Positions 16,843 through 25,220 of a stretch of DNA of 64,000 nucleotides are shown piece after piece (within the stretch, counting starts at the first letter, position 1; each line of letters starts with the position of its first letter). The stretch spans positions 744,001 through 808,000 of the forward strand of contig NZ_ATXF01000004.1 in NCBI RefSeq assembly GCF_000421545.1, read 5' to 3'. The notes below the pieces were generated by a model. It saw only the letters and a program-made list of their open reading frames with translations, was not told the origin of the DNA and ran no database searches. The stretch comes from Agromyces italicus DSM 16388 (GTDB lineage Bacteria > Actinomycetota > Actinomycetes > Actinomycetales > Microbacteriaceae). The position numbers and the translations under genes are program-made.

Positions 16843-18810
16843 TCAGAATCGGCCCCCGCTTCCGCGTCGCGAACGCGTCGCCGATCCGCCGAAGCTGCCG
16901 GGGGAGCGGCGAGCCCCGCCGCCGCCGAAACCGCCGCCGCCGCCGAAACCGCCGCCGCCGCCGCCGAGCACCGAGTTGATGAGGATGCCGCCGAGGACGG
17001 CTCCGAAGAGATCGCCGCCCGAGCCTCCGGCCGTGCCGCCGCGCCCTGAGTCCGCGCCGCCGCCGTAGCCGCCGAATCCGCCAACGTCCTGCTGGGCGAG
17101 CTCCATCGCCGAGCGGGCGAGCTGCTCGGCGCGCTGGGCTGCGGCGAGGGCGGCGGGGGCGTCGTTCGCGCCGAGCTGCTCGGCCTGCACCAGCAGTCGT
17201 CCGGCTTCGGCGAGGCGGGTTCTGGCCTCCGGTCCGACCGCACCGCGTCGCGCGACGAGATAGTCCTCGGCGGCCTGGGTCTGGCTTCGCGCCGCCTGAA
17301 GGCTCCGCCCGAGCTGAGCCTGGGTTCGTGCAGCCTGCTCGGCGGCGTCGCGGGCGCCCTGGATGGCGGCGTCGATCTCGCCGTCGAGCTGTTCGAGGCG
17401 CGCCTGCAGGGCGAGCGGGTCGCGGCCGGGTGCGGCGATCGCGCTGCGCAACTCGGATGCCTCGCCGGCGACGCGATCGGCGAGGGCGCCCATCTCCGAG
17501 CCTTCGAGGCCGCGCGCGGTCTGCGCATCTCGTTCGAGCTCATCCGCGCCTGCGGCGATGGCGCGGTCGGCCGCCGCGAGCTCGGCGGCGAGCCGCTCGA
17601 TCGACACCGAGAGCAGCTGGGCCTGGTCGACCGCCTCCTCCGCAGCGCGGATCTCGACGGCGGCGGCGCCGCCTTCGCCGCGACCGACCGCCGCCCCGGC
17701 CTCGTTCAGGGCCTCGCGGGCGAAGCCCATGCGGGCCTGGGCCTGGCTCGGGTTGTCGGCGACGGGGGCGAGCGCCGCGGCCGAGTACTGCGATTGCAGG
17801 GCGGCGAGCCGCTGGGCCGCCGGGGCGATGCCCCGCTCGGCCGTTGCGGCGATCGCCTCGACCCGGGCCAGCGCCTCGGGGGCGTTGCGCTCGAGATCGC
17901 GAAGCGCGTCGAATCGCGCGGCCTGTTCGTCGAGCAGCGCATCGGCCTCGCCCGTGAGCGCGATGATGCCGCCGTACCAGGCGCGGCGTTCCTCGTCGGT
18001 GTCGGGCTCGGCGTCGTCGAGCCGCTGCTGCAGCGCGAAGGACTCGGCGAGCTTCGCCTTCGCGCCTTCGAGGGCGGCGCGGAAGTCGGCGGTGGCCTCG
18101 TCGCCGTACGAGGCGACCGCGAACCCGAGCTCCTCCTCGCTCGTCTTCAGCGCGTCGTCGGCGTGCACGAGCGCGCTGCCGGCCTGACGGCGGAGTTCGT
18201 CGATCGACGGCGGGGCGGCGCCGCCGGGCCCCGCGGACTTCCGCTTCTTGCGGCGGGCGAGGACGATCCAGACGATCACGACGATGATCGCGGCGACCAC
18301 GAGGATCCAGATGAAGCCGGCCCCCCACCCGCTTCCGGTGTCGCCGGCGATCGCCGCGGAACCGGCGATCGCGGCGCCCGCCCAGTCTTCGTCGCGCAAC
18401 TCGGGCTCGATGACCTCGAGGCTGATGCGGTCGAGCTCGTCGTCGGAGAGCGAGGCGTCGCTCGCAGCGGAGAGGAAGTACTGGCGCCCCTCGACGGCGA
18501 CCGCGAGCAGATAGTCGTCACTGCCGAGCCCGTTGTCGATCGCCGTCTGCTCGGCCCAGGCGTCGGCTGCCGACGGGTTCTCGAATTCGTCGACGTAGGC
18601 GACGAAGAGCTGGCGCCCGCTGCGATCGGCGTCGGCCGCGAGCGCGGACTCGACCTCGGCCGTGCGATCGCCGAGCGCGCCCGCCGTGTCGACGACGGGG
18701 GAGGAGCCGAAGGAGACGGGGTCGTCAGCCCACGCGGCGCCGGTCGCCCCGACGCCCACCGACCCCACGATCATCGCAACCGCAACAAGCCATCTGCGTC
18801 CTGCGTGCAT
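16843..18810 (-). CDS. TPM-domain membrane protein with long coiled-coil and Gly-rich tail
   Basis: The 655-aa protein starts with a signal peptide (residues 1-29, cut near AAWA-DDP). An extracytoplasmic TPM domain follows (about 35-150; VVDTAGALGDR, QLFVAYVDEF, DDYLLAVAVEGRQYFLS, EDWAGAAIAGSAAIAGD), then one membrane helix (GFIWILVVAAIIVVIVWIVL, about 163-182) and RRKKRK. The cytoplasmic part is about 400 residues of Ala/Glu/Arg-rich coiled coil, ending in a Gly/Phe-rich tail with GGFGG repeats. TPM proteins are linked to photosystem repair in plants and to membrane stress in bacteria. Adjacency to pspA suggests it senses or anchors at the membrane. ATG 18810 fits the signal peptide; longer versions do not. 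Confidence 0.85.
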   Translation of the reverse strand: MHAGRRWLVAVAMIVGSVGVGATGAAWADDPVSFGSSPVVDTAGALGDRTAEVESALAADADRSGRQLFVAYVDEFENPSAADAWAEQTAIDNGLGSDDYLLAVAVEGRQYFLSAASDASLSDDELDRISLEVIEPELRDEDWAGAAIAGSAAIAGDTGSGWGAGFIWILVVAAIIVVIVWIVLARRKKRKSAGPGGAAPPSIDELRRQAGSALVHADDALKTSEEELGFAVASYGDEATADFRAALEGAKAKLAESFALQQRLDDAEPDTDEERRAWYGGIIALTGEADALLDEQAARFDALRDLERNAPEALARVEAIAATAERGIAPAAQRLAALQSQYSAAALAPVADNPSQAQARMGFAREALNEAGAAVGRGEGGAAAVEIRAAEEAVDQAQLLSVSIERLAAELAAADRAIAAGADELERDAQTARGLEGSEMGALADRVAGEASELRSAIAAPGRDPLALQARLEQLDGEIDAAIQGARDAAEQAARTQAQLGRSLQAARSQTQAAEDYLVARRGAVGPEARTRLAEAGRLLVQAEQLGANDAPAALAAAQRAEQLARSAMELAQQDVGGFGGYGGGADSGRGGTAGGSGGDLFGAVLGGILINSVLGGGGGGFGGGGGFGGGGARRSPGSFGGSATRSRRGSGGRF

Positions 18811-18851
18811 GCACCAGCGCCTTTCCCCCGTCCGGACGGACGATTCCGAGT

Positions 18852-20411
18852 CTAGGGCGACCCCGGCTCCCACGTCCATGCCGTGCCGCCGGATCGTGGC
18901 TGGGCGCTCGGCCTCGGACCGTCGACCGCGTCGGCGTCGTCGTTCGAGGCGTCGTCGATCGCGGAGGAGACTCGATCGAGCAGGCCCGCGAGGAACTCGG
19001 AGATGCGCCCGTCGCCGCCCGAGGCGACGCCGAACATCTTGCCGTCGGCGGCCGGCGTGCCGGCGATGCCGTCGCGAGCGATCGCCATGGAGCGGCGTGC
19101 CAGGTGCGCCGCCGAGTCGGCCCGGTCGCGTGCATCGGCAGGGGGGAGATCGGAGCGCGAGGCGTGAGCGAGCGCCGCTCTGGCCTCGGCGAGGAGCTTC
19201 AGCGCCTCATCGCGGCGGATGCGGGCCGCGTCGTCGGCCGGCTCTGCGGCGAGCGAGTTCGTCGCCGTGCTGACGAGCATCCGCGCGCCGGCGAGCGCGC
19301 TCGATCGTTCGGCGACGGCCTGTTCGACGGCCCGGGCCGACGCGGCGGACGATCGGATCTCGGCATCGATCGCGGCATCGGCTCGAACGACCCGTCGACC
19401 GAGCTCGGCGGGGTCGCGGTTCACCGCGGCGAGCGCGTTGCGGAGGGTGAGGGCTTCGGACTCGAACCGGTCGGCGACGGTCGTAAGTCGCGTGCTCCCG
19501 AGGGCTCGTGCATGCTCGACGTCGCGTTCGAGCGCGGCGATTCCCTCGGCGACGGCGAGATCGAGCGCGGCGAGTTCGGCGAGACGCGCCTGCGCGGTCG
19601 AGATGCGCTCCGCCGCAGTTCGAAGGTTCACGCGCACCGATTCGACGAGCAGGCCCGCCCGGGCGACCTCTCCGGAGGACGCCGCGGTGATCGCCGAGAG
19701 CTGGGTGCGCGCGCGGGCGAGCGCGGCGCGAGCCCCGTGGAGCGCCGTCGCGCCCGGTTCGATCGAGGCCGACGAGTAGCGCCCGCCGGCGTCGTGGAGA
19801 CGTGCCGTGGCCGAGCCGGCCGCCACGTCGAGCGCCTCGAGTTCGGTGCGGAGCGCCGGTGCCTCCTGCGCCGCCTTCGCGCCGAGCGTGCGGAGTCGTT
19901 CGAGCGATTCGCGGGCTCCGTCGAGGGCGGAGTCGATCCCGGAGGTCAGCTGCACGATGCGTTCGTATGCGGCCCGCCGCGTCGTCTCGTCGGAGGTCGC
20001 CGAACCGGCCTCGCGCTGCAGGGCGAATGCTGCGGCGAGCTGTTTCCGAGTTCCGTCGACCTCGGCCCCGAGCGCGGCGGCGACGTCATCGCCGTCGAGT
20101 GCGCGGGCGTAGTCGATCTCCGCGGTCGCGGCGGTGACGCGCTCGTCGGACGCCACGAGGGCGAGGCCGGCGCGACGTTCGAGCTCCGCGAGGCCGACGG
20201 TCGGCGTCGCGGACCCCGCCCGAGCCGCGCGACGCGCGACGGGCAGCGTCTCACGGCGCTTCCTCGCCCGGGCGTCGATGATCCGGAACACGCTCATGAC
20301 GATGATCGCGCCCGCGACGAGGAGCACGATCAGTCCGGGTCCGGATTCCCATTGCGGACCGAACCCCGGCGGACCGACCGCGGGCGTGAGACCTCCGGTA
20401 GCGAGCTGCAT
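18852..20411 (-). CDS. Membrane-anchored coiled-coil protein, TPM-less paralogue of the downstream gene
   Basis: The 519-aa protein has a short outside segment (residues 1-25), one membrane helix (PGLIVLLVAGAIIVMSVF, about 25-42) and a basic stop (RKRRE). About 400 residues of coiled coil follow whose blocks match its neighbour (LAELERRAGLALVASDERV, AAFALQREAGSATSDE). There is no TPM domain, and the tail ends in an acidic linker plus TAWTWEPGSP. It looks like a duplication of the neighbour that lost, or never had, the external sensor. It is first gene of the pspA cluster, 41 bp upstream of the TPM gene, with GAGGAAGG as Shine-Dalgarno. Function is unknown; a partner or decoy in the same complex is an inference. 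Confidence 0.8.
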   Translation of the reverse strand: MQLATGGLTPAVGPPGFGPQWESGPGLIVLLVAGAIIVMSVFRIIDARARKRRETLPVARRAARAGSATPTVGLAELERRAGLALVASDERVTAATAEIDYARALDGDDVAAALGAEVDGTRKQLAAAFALQREAGSATSDETTRRAAYERIVQLTSGIDSALDGARESLERLRTLGAKAAQEAPALRTELEALDVAAGSATARLHDAGGRYSSASIEPGATALHGARAALARARTQLSAITAASSGEVARAGLLVESVRVNLRTAAERISTAQARLAELAALDLAVAEGIAALERDVEHARALGSTRLTTVADRFESEALTLRNALAAVNRDPAELGRRVVRADAAIDAEIRSSAASARAVEQAVAERSSALAGARMLVSTATNSLAAEPADDAARIRRDEALKLLAEARAALAHASRSDLPPADARDRADSAAHLARRSMAIARDGIAGTPAADGKMFGVASGGDGRISEFLAGLLDRVSSAIDDASNDDADAVDGPRPSAQPRSGGTAWTWEPGSP

Positions 20412-20432
20412 GCGCGGGCCTTCCTCATCGAG

Positions 20433-20466
20433 CGTTCGCGACCAGCCGAGTCTACGGTCGCGAACG
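20433..20466 (-). promoter_or_regulatory. 11-bp inverted repeat enclosing a -10 element (candidate operator)
   Basis: CGTTCGCGACC (20433-20443) and GGTCGCGAACG (20456-20466) are perfect reverse complements. The 12-nt centre holds TAGACT on the minus strand (20449-20454), a good actinobacterial -10 whose start point would give a leader of about 30 nt for the gene starting at 20411. A dyad framing a -10 is the classic place for a repressor or activator site, here controlling the pspA-like module. Confidence 0.55.
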
Positions 20467-20480
20467 TTCGGCCGGATGCG

Positions 20481-20506
20481 AAAAGCCTCGGCCGCAGCCG
20501 AGGCTT
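20481..20506 (-). terminator. Intrinsic terminator downstream of tRNA-Arg
   Basis: A perfect 10-bp stem (20483-20492 with 20497-20506) has a 4-nt loop. Read on the minus strand it ends in TTTT, two of the T residues being in the stem. It lies about 50 nt after the tRNA 3' end. Confidence 0.75.
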
Positions 20507-20556
20507 CTCGAATCCGTGACGGTCGACATGACGGTCGCCATCACCACTTGCAAACG

Positions 20557-20629
20557 TGCCCCCGGAGGGATTCGAACCCCCGACCTACGGTACCGGAAAC
20601 CGGCGCTCTATCCCCTGAGCTACGGAGGC
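20557..20629 (-). tRNA. tRNA-Arg (anticodon CCG)
   Basis: The 73-nt cloverleaf reads on the minus strand: acceptor GCCTCCG paired with CGGGGGC (one T-G), D-arm GCTC/GAGC, anticodon loop TTCCGGT giving CCG for codon CGG, variable AGGTC, and T-arm GGGGG-TTCGAAT-CCCTC. The discriminator is A and no CCA is encoded. The first anticodon-stem pair (27-43) is a C-T mismatch. CGG is a frequent Arg codon in this GC-rich genome. Confidence 0.95.
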
Positions 20630-20641
20630 GCACAGTTGAAA

Positions 20642-20647
20642 ACCCTA
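20642..20647 (-). promoter_or_regulatory. -10 element TAGGGT of the tRNA-Arg promoter
   Basis: TAGGGT on the minus strand lies 12 nt before the first base of the tRNA, giving a 5' leader of about 5 nt. Confidence 0.4.
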
Positions 20648-20716
20648 CCATCCCCGGACGCACTCGAACGTCGGAGAGGACCGGCCGGGAACCGCCGGAA
20701 GCGGCTGCGCCGCGCC

Positions 20717-21910
20717 TCAGGGCATGGCGAGGCGGGCGACCCGCCCCAGGAGTTCTTCGCGTACCTTCGCGGTGAGGAAGGCGTGCGCCCCCTCCAGCAC
20801 CGCGTCGCCGACGATGCGGGTCGCGACGACCTCGGGGTACCAGCGGCTGAGGCGTCGGATGTCGCGTTCGACCGCCGCTGCGAGCCGGGCGCCGCCGACC
20901 GCTGCGGTCGGGCCCGCGAGCACCAGCAGTCCGGGGTCGAGGGTGGCGAGCAACGGCAGCGAGACGTGTGCGATGCGCAGCCCGATCTCGTCGATGATCT
21001 CGTCGCGGGCCGCGCTCGCGGCGATCGCCTCGAGCACGCCGGCGAAGTCGGCGCCGCCGATCCCGTGGGCGTCCGCGATTCGCCGCACAGCGACCGCGCC
21101 GACGAGGTCGGTGCTCGTGCGGGCATTCGCGTCGAGGGCGTGCGCGTCGACCGAGATCGGCAGGAACCCGATCTCGCCCGCGCCGCCGAAGGTGCCGCGA
21201 TGCAGGTCTCCGGCGACGTCGAACGAGGTGCCGACGCCGTTGCCGAGCCAGAGCAGCGCGAACACGTCGCGCCCGGCGCCGGCGCCGCTCTGCCGTTCGG
21301 CGAGCGCAGCGAGGTTCACGTCGTTCTCGATGAAGGCCGTGATGCCGAGCGCCCGCTCGAGCACGCCCCGGAGCCCCGTGGTGGGCCAACCGGGCAGGGT
21401 CTCGCTGAACAGCTCGCCCTCGCCTCCGGGGTCGACGTAGCCGGCGGTGCCGATGCAGACCGTATGCACCGTCGCGGGGTCGGTTCCGGCCGCTGCGCTC
21501 GCCTCGCGGATCGCGGTCGACACCTCGTCGACGGCGGAACGCTCGGTCGCGTCGCTCGGCAGCGCGATGGTGACGACCGGGCGTTCGCCGCCCGCGGCGT
21601 CGACGACGCGCGCCCGCAGCCGGAACGCGTCGATCGCGATCGCGACGCCGAGGGGGCGGTCGGTCCGAGCCGAGTAGAGCACGGCGTTGCGCCCGGGGCT
21701 GCCCGCCAGCTGGCCGCTCTCCTCGACGACCCCCGCGGCGATGAGCCGGGTCATCATCATCGAGGCCGTCGGCTTGGACACGCCCACGAGTTCGCAGATG
21801 CGATTGCGGGTGAGCGGGCCGTGCTCGAGGAGCGCGGAGAGCCCGACCCGGTCGTTGACCGCGCCGAGCCAGGAGGGGGTGCCCTGGGAGTGCCGCGTCG
21901 GAGCCTCCAT
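20717..21910 (-). CDS. ROK-family transcriptional regulator
   Basis: The 397-aa product has an N-terminal winged-helix region (about 18-75; ALLEHGPLTRNRICELVGVS, KPTASMMMTRLIAAGVVEES) followed by an actin-fold ROK domain (about 87-380). The ROK parts IENDVNLAALAE and FGGAGEIGF are present. The zinc motif CxCGxxGC and the metal His of ExGH are absent (GEIGF), so it is more likely a DNA-binding sensor than an active sugar kinase. The likely ligand is a sugar or sugar phosphate. ATG 21910 overlaps the stop of the upstream lipoprotein gene (TGATG), so the two are cotranscribed. Confidence 0.88.
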   Translation of the reverse strand: MEAPTRHSQGTPSWLGAVNDRVGLSALLEHGPLTRNRICELVGVSKPTASMMMTRLIAAGVVEESGQLAGSPGRNAVLYSARTDRPLGVAIAIDAFRLRARVVDAAGGERPVVTIALPSDATERSAVDEVSTAIREASAAAGTDPATVHTVCIGTAGYVDPGGEGELFSETLPGWPTTGLRGVLERALGITAFIENDVNLAALAERQSGAGAGRDVFALLWLGNGVGTSFDVAGDLHRGTFGGAGEIGFLPISVDAHALDANARTSTDLVGAVAVRRIADAHGIGGADFAGVLEAIAASAARDEIIDEIGLRIAHVSLPLLATLDPGLLVLAGPTAAVGGARLAAAVERDIRRLSRWYPEVVATRIVGDAVLEGAHAFLTAKVREELLGRVARLAMP

Positions 21911-22527
21911 CAGGCCGCCGCCAGGTTCTCGAGGATCGAGGCGAGGAGCCGCTGCGCGTCGCCGGGTTCGACGAAGTCGACCGAGTCGACGACGATCCAG
22001 TAGGGGCCGGTGAAGACCTGGGCCTCGCCGTGCTCGCCCGAGGCGGTGAAGTACCCCTCGACGTCGGGCGGCGTGCCGTAGGTCGGGACCGGCTTCGACC
22101 CCAGCGCGGCATCGTTCTTGCGTGCCTCGAGTGCGCCTTGGGGCGGCGTCGCGACGCCGAACTCGATGAGCGCACCGCTCGTCTGGTTGAGGAGGCCGCA
22201 CGTGGTGCCCGACTCCTCTGCGATGCCGAGTGCCCCGGCGGAGACCGGCTCGGAGTCGGGTGCCGCGCCGAAGCTCGGATTGAACGCGTAGACCTCGTCG
22301 GCCGACAGCAGTTCGTCGCAGGCGATCTCGAACGGCGTCGGTTCTTCCACGGGTGCCCCGCTCTCGCCGGGACCGGCCGATTCGCCCGGGGCCCCGGTCT
22401 CCGAGGCCGACGGGTCGTCGGTCGGGGAAGCGGGTTCGGTGCACCCGGCGAGGCCGAGGGCGGATGCCGCGACGACGAGCGCGAGGCCGGTCGATCGCAG
22501 TCGGGGCAGACGGTGGGGACGCGGCAT
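21910..22527 (-). CDS. Secreted lipoprotein of unknown function
   Basis: The 205-aa protein has a signal peptide (STGLALVVAASALGLAGC) with lipobox LAGC (Cys about residue 29), then a Pro/Ser/Gly/Glu-rich linker of about 35 residues. A compact domain of about 140 residues follows, with two Cys (IACDELL and TTCGLLN) that could form a disulfide. It resembles DUF3558-type actinobacterial lipoproteins in size and layout, but I cannot assign the family firmly. It is divergent from argS across 40 bp; a TAAGGT -10-like element 7 nt before the ATG suggests a leaderless message. It is translationally coupled to the ROK regulator. Confidence 0.8.
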   Translation of the reverse strand: MPRPHRLPRLRSTGLALVVAASALGLAGCTEPASPTDDPSASETGAPGESAGPGESGAPVEEPTPFEIACDELLSADEVYAFNPSFGAAPDSEPVSAGALGIAEESGTTCGLLNQTSGALIEFGVATPPQGALEARKNDAALGSKPVPTYGTPPDVEGYFTASGEHGEAQVFTGPYWIVVDSVDFVEPGDAQRLLASILENLAAA

Positions 22528-22534
22528 GTGACGA

Positions 22535-22540
22535 ACCTTA
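22535..22540 (-). promoter_or_regulatory. -10 element TAAGGT for the lipoprotein gene
   Basis: TAAGGT on the minus strand lies 7 nt before ATG 22527. An AAGG within it could instead serve as a ribosome site, so the leaderless reading is not certain. Confidence 0.35.
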
Positions 22541-22555
22541 CCAACCGCCACCCGG

Positions 22556-22561
22556 TAGGAT
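22556..22561 (+). promoter_or_regulatory. -10 element TAGGAT for argS
   Basis: TAGGAT lies exactly 6 nt before GTG 22568. The AGGA inside it could also act as a Shine-Dalgarno on a longer transcript. Confidence 0.4.
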
Positions 22562-22567
22562 TTGCTG

Positions 22568-24241
22568 GTGACTCCCACCGACCTCTCACTCGCCCTGTAC
22601 GACCTCGTCCTCGCCATCGCCGAGCGACGTCGGGTTGCCGGCGCGGAGGTCGAGCTGGACCTGGTTCCCGGTGATGTGAAGCTCGAACGTCCCAAGCTTC
22701 GCGAGCACGGTGATTGGGCCTCGAACATCGCCATGCGCATCGCGAAGCCGTTCGGCCAGAACCCGCGCGAACTCGCGGGCGAACTCGCCGAGGCGATCGC
22801 CGCGGTCGACGGCGTCGCGAGCGCAGAGGTGGCCGGGCCCGGCTTCATCAACATCCGCCTCGAAGCGGCCGCAGCCGGCGCGCTCGCGAAGACGATCGTC
22901 GACGCGGGCGCCGAGTACGGTCGCAGCGACTCGCTGGCCGGCGCCGTGATCAACCTCGAGTTCGTCTCGGCGAACCCGACCGGTCCGCTGCACATCGGGC
23001 ACACCCGCTGGGCTGCGCTCGGCGACTCGATCAGCAGGGTGCTGCGCGCGGCGGGGGCCGAGGTGGCCAACGAGTACTACATCAACGACGCAGGCAACCA
23101 GATGGAGATCTTCGGCGCCTCCGTGCTCGCTGCGGCGAAGGGCGAGCCGACCCCTGAAGGCGGCTACCCCGGCAGCTACATCGCCGACCTCGCGACCCGG
23201 GTGCTCGAACGCGAGCCGAAGCTCGCCGAGCTCGACCGCGACGTCGCACTGCACACGGCCACCGAGATCGCCTACGAGCTGCAACTCGCCGAGATCCGCG
23301 CCTCGCTCGAGCGCTTCAATGTGCACTTCGACGTCTGGACGAGCGAGCGCCGGCTGCACGCCAGGGGCGATGACGGCATCAACGACATCGACACGGCGCT
23401 CGCGCGACTGCGCGCGCAGGGCCACGTCTACGACGCCGACGACGCAGTGTGGGTCAAGACGACCGATTTCGGCGACGACAAGGACCGGGTGTTCGTGCGC
23501 GGCAACGGCGTGCCCACGTACTTCGCCGCCGATGCCGCGCTGTACCTCGACAAGGGCGATCGCGGCTTCAAGCACAAGATCTACCTGCTCGGCGCCGATC
23601 ACCACGGGTACGTCCACCGCCTCAAGGCGCTCGCCGGTGCGGCGGGCGACGATCCCGAGCTCGACATCGAGGTACTCATCGGGCAGCTCGTGAGCGTCAA
23701 CGGTGCGAAGCTCTCCAAGCGGGCCGGCAACATCATCGAGCTGGACGACCTGCAGGCCTGGCTCGGCACCGACGCACTCCGCTACACGCTGGGCCGATAT
23801 CCGGCCGACTCCCCGCTCACGATCGACCCCGAGATCCTGCAGCGCCGCACCAATGACAACCCCGTCTTCTATGTGCAGTACGCGCACGCCCGTACCTCCG
23901 CGGTCGCGCGCAACGCCGCGGCATCCGGCGTCGAGCGCTCGTCGTTCGCCCCCGAGCTGCTCACCCACGAGACCGAGTCCGCGCTCCTCGGCGCGCTCCA
24001 GGAGTTCCCGCGCATCGTGGCGCAGTCGGCCGAGCTGCGCGAGCCGCACCGTGTCGCGCGCTACGTCGAGGAGCTGGCGGGCCTCTACCATCGTTGGTAC
24101 GACAACTGCCGCGTGCTGCCCCTCGGCGACGAGCCGGTCGGCGAGCTCCAGCGCACGCGCCTCTGGCTGAACGACGCGACAGGCCAGGTCATCCGCAACG
24201 GTCTGGGGCTCATCGGCGTCTCGGCGCCCGAACGCATGTAG
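22568..24241 (+). CDS. argS: Arginyl-tRNA synthetase
   Basis: Charges tRNA-Arg with arginine in the cytoplasm; class I enzyme of 557 aa. It has the N-terminal Add1-like domain and HIGH signature in TGPLHIGHTRWAALGD (about residues 138-153). INDAGNQMEIFG follows, then AKLSKRAGN as the KMSKS-equivalent (about 379-387) and the C-terminal DALRD-type anticodon domain. GTG 22568 was chosen because it fits both the -10/6-nt layout and the AGGA spacing; TTG 22562 is in frame. It starts the argS, LmeA-like, lysA, hom, thrC, thrB series, an argS-lysA linkage known in other actinobacteria. Confidence 0.95.
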   Translation: MTPTDLSLALYDLVLAIAERRRVAGAEVELDLVPGDVKLERPKLREHGDWASNIAMRIAKPFGQNPRELAGELAEAIAAVDGVASAEVAGPGFINIRLEAAAAGALAKTIVDAGAEYGRSDSLAGAVINLEFVSANPTGPLHIGHTRWAALGDSISRVLRAAGAEVANEYYINDAGNQMEIFGASVLAAAKGEPTPEGGYPGSYIADLATRVLEREPKLAELDRDVALHTATEIAYELQLAEIRASLERFNVHFDVWTSERRLHARGDDGINDIDTALARLRAQGHVYDADDAVWVKTTDFGDDKDRVFVRGNGVPTYFAADAALYLDKGDRGFKHKIYLLGADHHGYVHRLKALAGAAGDDPELDIEVLIGQLVSVNGAKLSKRAGNIIELDDLQAWLGTDALRYTLGRYPADSPLTIDPEILQRRTNDNPVFYVQYAHARTSAVARNAAASGVERSSFAPELLTHETESALLGALQEFPRIVAQSAELREPHRVARYVEELAGLYHRWYDNCRVLPLGDEPVGELQRTRLWLNDATGQVIRNGLGLIGVSAPERM

Positions 24242-24272
24242 TCACGCGCGACACGAACCCGAGGGAGCTGCG

Positions 24273-25076
24273 ATGTCCGACGAGAACGCGACGGTCGAGT
24301 TGGATGTCACGGGGTCCGAGCCCGAGCCACGACGTCGACTCGGCCGGGGCGCCCGGATCGGGCTCATCGTCGCGGGCTCCGTCGTCGGTGTCGCCGCGCT
24401 CCTCGTGGCCGCCGACGTGATTGCGCGCGGCATCGCCGAGCAGCGCGTCGCCGACGAGGTGCGCGCGAGCCTGCCCGCCGGAGTCGAGGGCGACGTCGAT
24501 GTGACGATCGGCGGCTTCTCGGTGATCACCCAGTACCTCTCGGGCACCATGGAGCGGGTCTCACTGAGCGCACCCGAGCTCGTCGTCGACGGAGCACCGC
24601 TCGACGTCGAGGTCGACCTCCGGGGCGTTCCGGTCGACCTCGGCAGCCCGGTCGATCGACTCGACGCGACGGTCTCGGCCGAGCAGGACGCGGTGAACAG
24701 CCTCGTCCGGGTCCCGAACGCCACCGGCTCGATCACCCTCGGCGACGCCACCGTCGGCTACGAGGGCGCGCTCGAGGTGTTCGGGCAGTCGATCGCCTAC
24801 CAGGTGACCGCGACGCCGACGGCCGCGGGCAGCGAGGTACTCCTCCAGCCCGTCGGGGTGGAGATCGGCGCCGGCGGCGGCTCGATCGACCTCTCGGGCA
24901 TCGTCGAACGGGTCCTCGGAGGCGACCCGGTCGCGGTCTGCGTCGCCGAGCGCCTGCCCGCGGGCGTCGAGGTGACCGACATCGCCGCGGCTCCCGGTGT
25001 CGTCCGGGTCGAGCTCGAGGGTTCGGAGATCACCCTCGACGAGGCGCACCTGCGTCAGTCGGGCAGCTGCGACTGA
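24273..25076 (+). CDS. LmeA-like DUF2993 lipid-binding membrane protein
   Basis: The 267-aa protein has a 30-residue cytoplasmic N-terminus, one membrane helix (IGLIVAGSVVGVAALLVAAD, about 30-49) and an outside domain of beta-rich repeats. The domain shows DVDVTIGGFSVITQYLSGTM and LPAGVEVTDIAAAPGVVRVE, matching the DUF2993/LmeA pattern. The mycobacterial relative binds phospholipid and helps lipoglycan mannan elongation, so a role in lipoglycan or envelope lipid handling is likely here. GAGGGAG Shine-Dalgarno at 24261-24267. It lies 31 bp after argS. Confidence 0.8.
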   Translation: MSDENATVELDVTGSEPEPRRRLGRGARIGLIVAGSVVGVAALLVAADVIARGIAEQRVADEVRASLPAGVEGDVDVTIGGFSVITQYLSGTMERVSLSAPELVVDGAPLDVEVDLRGVPVDLGSPVDRLDATVSAEQDAVNSLVRVPNATGSITLGDATVGYEGALEVFGQSIAYQVTATPTAAGSEVLLQPVGVEIGAGGGSIDLSGIVERVLGGDPVAVCVAERLPAGVEVTDIAAAPGVVRVELEGSEITLDEAHLRQSGSCD

Positions 25077-25108
25077 CGCGTCGATTCGGCCTCGCCGTGC
25101 GGCCTCGG

Positions 25109-25114
25109 TAGACT
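25109..25114 (+). promoter_or_regulatory. -10 element TAGACT upstream of lysA
   Basis: TAGACT lies about 107 nt before GTG 25221, implying a leader of about 100 nt for the lysA-hom-thrC-thrB message. I see no recognisable lysine riboswitch in the leader. Confidence 0.35.
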
Positions 25115-25220
25115 CGCCGTACGCCGACCCACAAGGCCGGCACGCATCAGGCTTCAGGAACCGATCCGGGTTCGCTCGCCGCGAGCGACCGTCGATTCGT
25201 CCACTCCGTGAGGTTTCTCC

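Noticed and set aside
16900..17000. Simple-sequence repeat (GCC)n as a regulatory microsatellite
   Set aside because: It encodes the Gly-rich tail of the TPM protein in frame and is explained by coding.
20641..20716. Second tRNA or small RNA beside tRNA-Arg
   Set aside because: No cloverleaf or stable structure beyond the tRNA promoter region.
25115..25220. Lysine riboswitch in the lysA leader
   Set aside because: The leader is too short and lacks the conserved L-box junction sequences; only a small GCTCGC/GCGAGC hairpin is seen.
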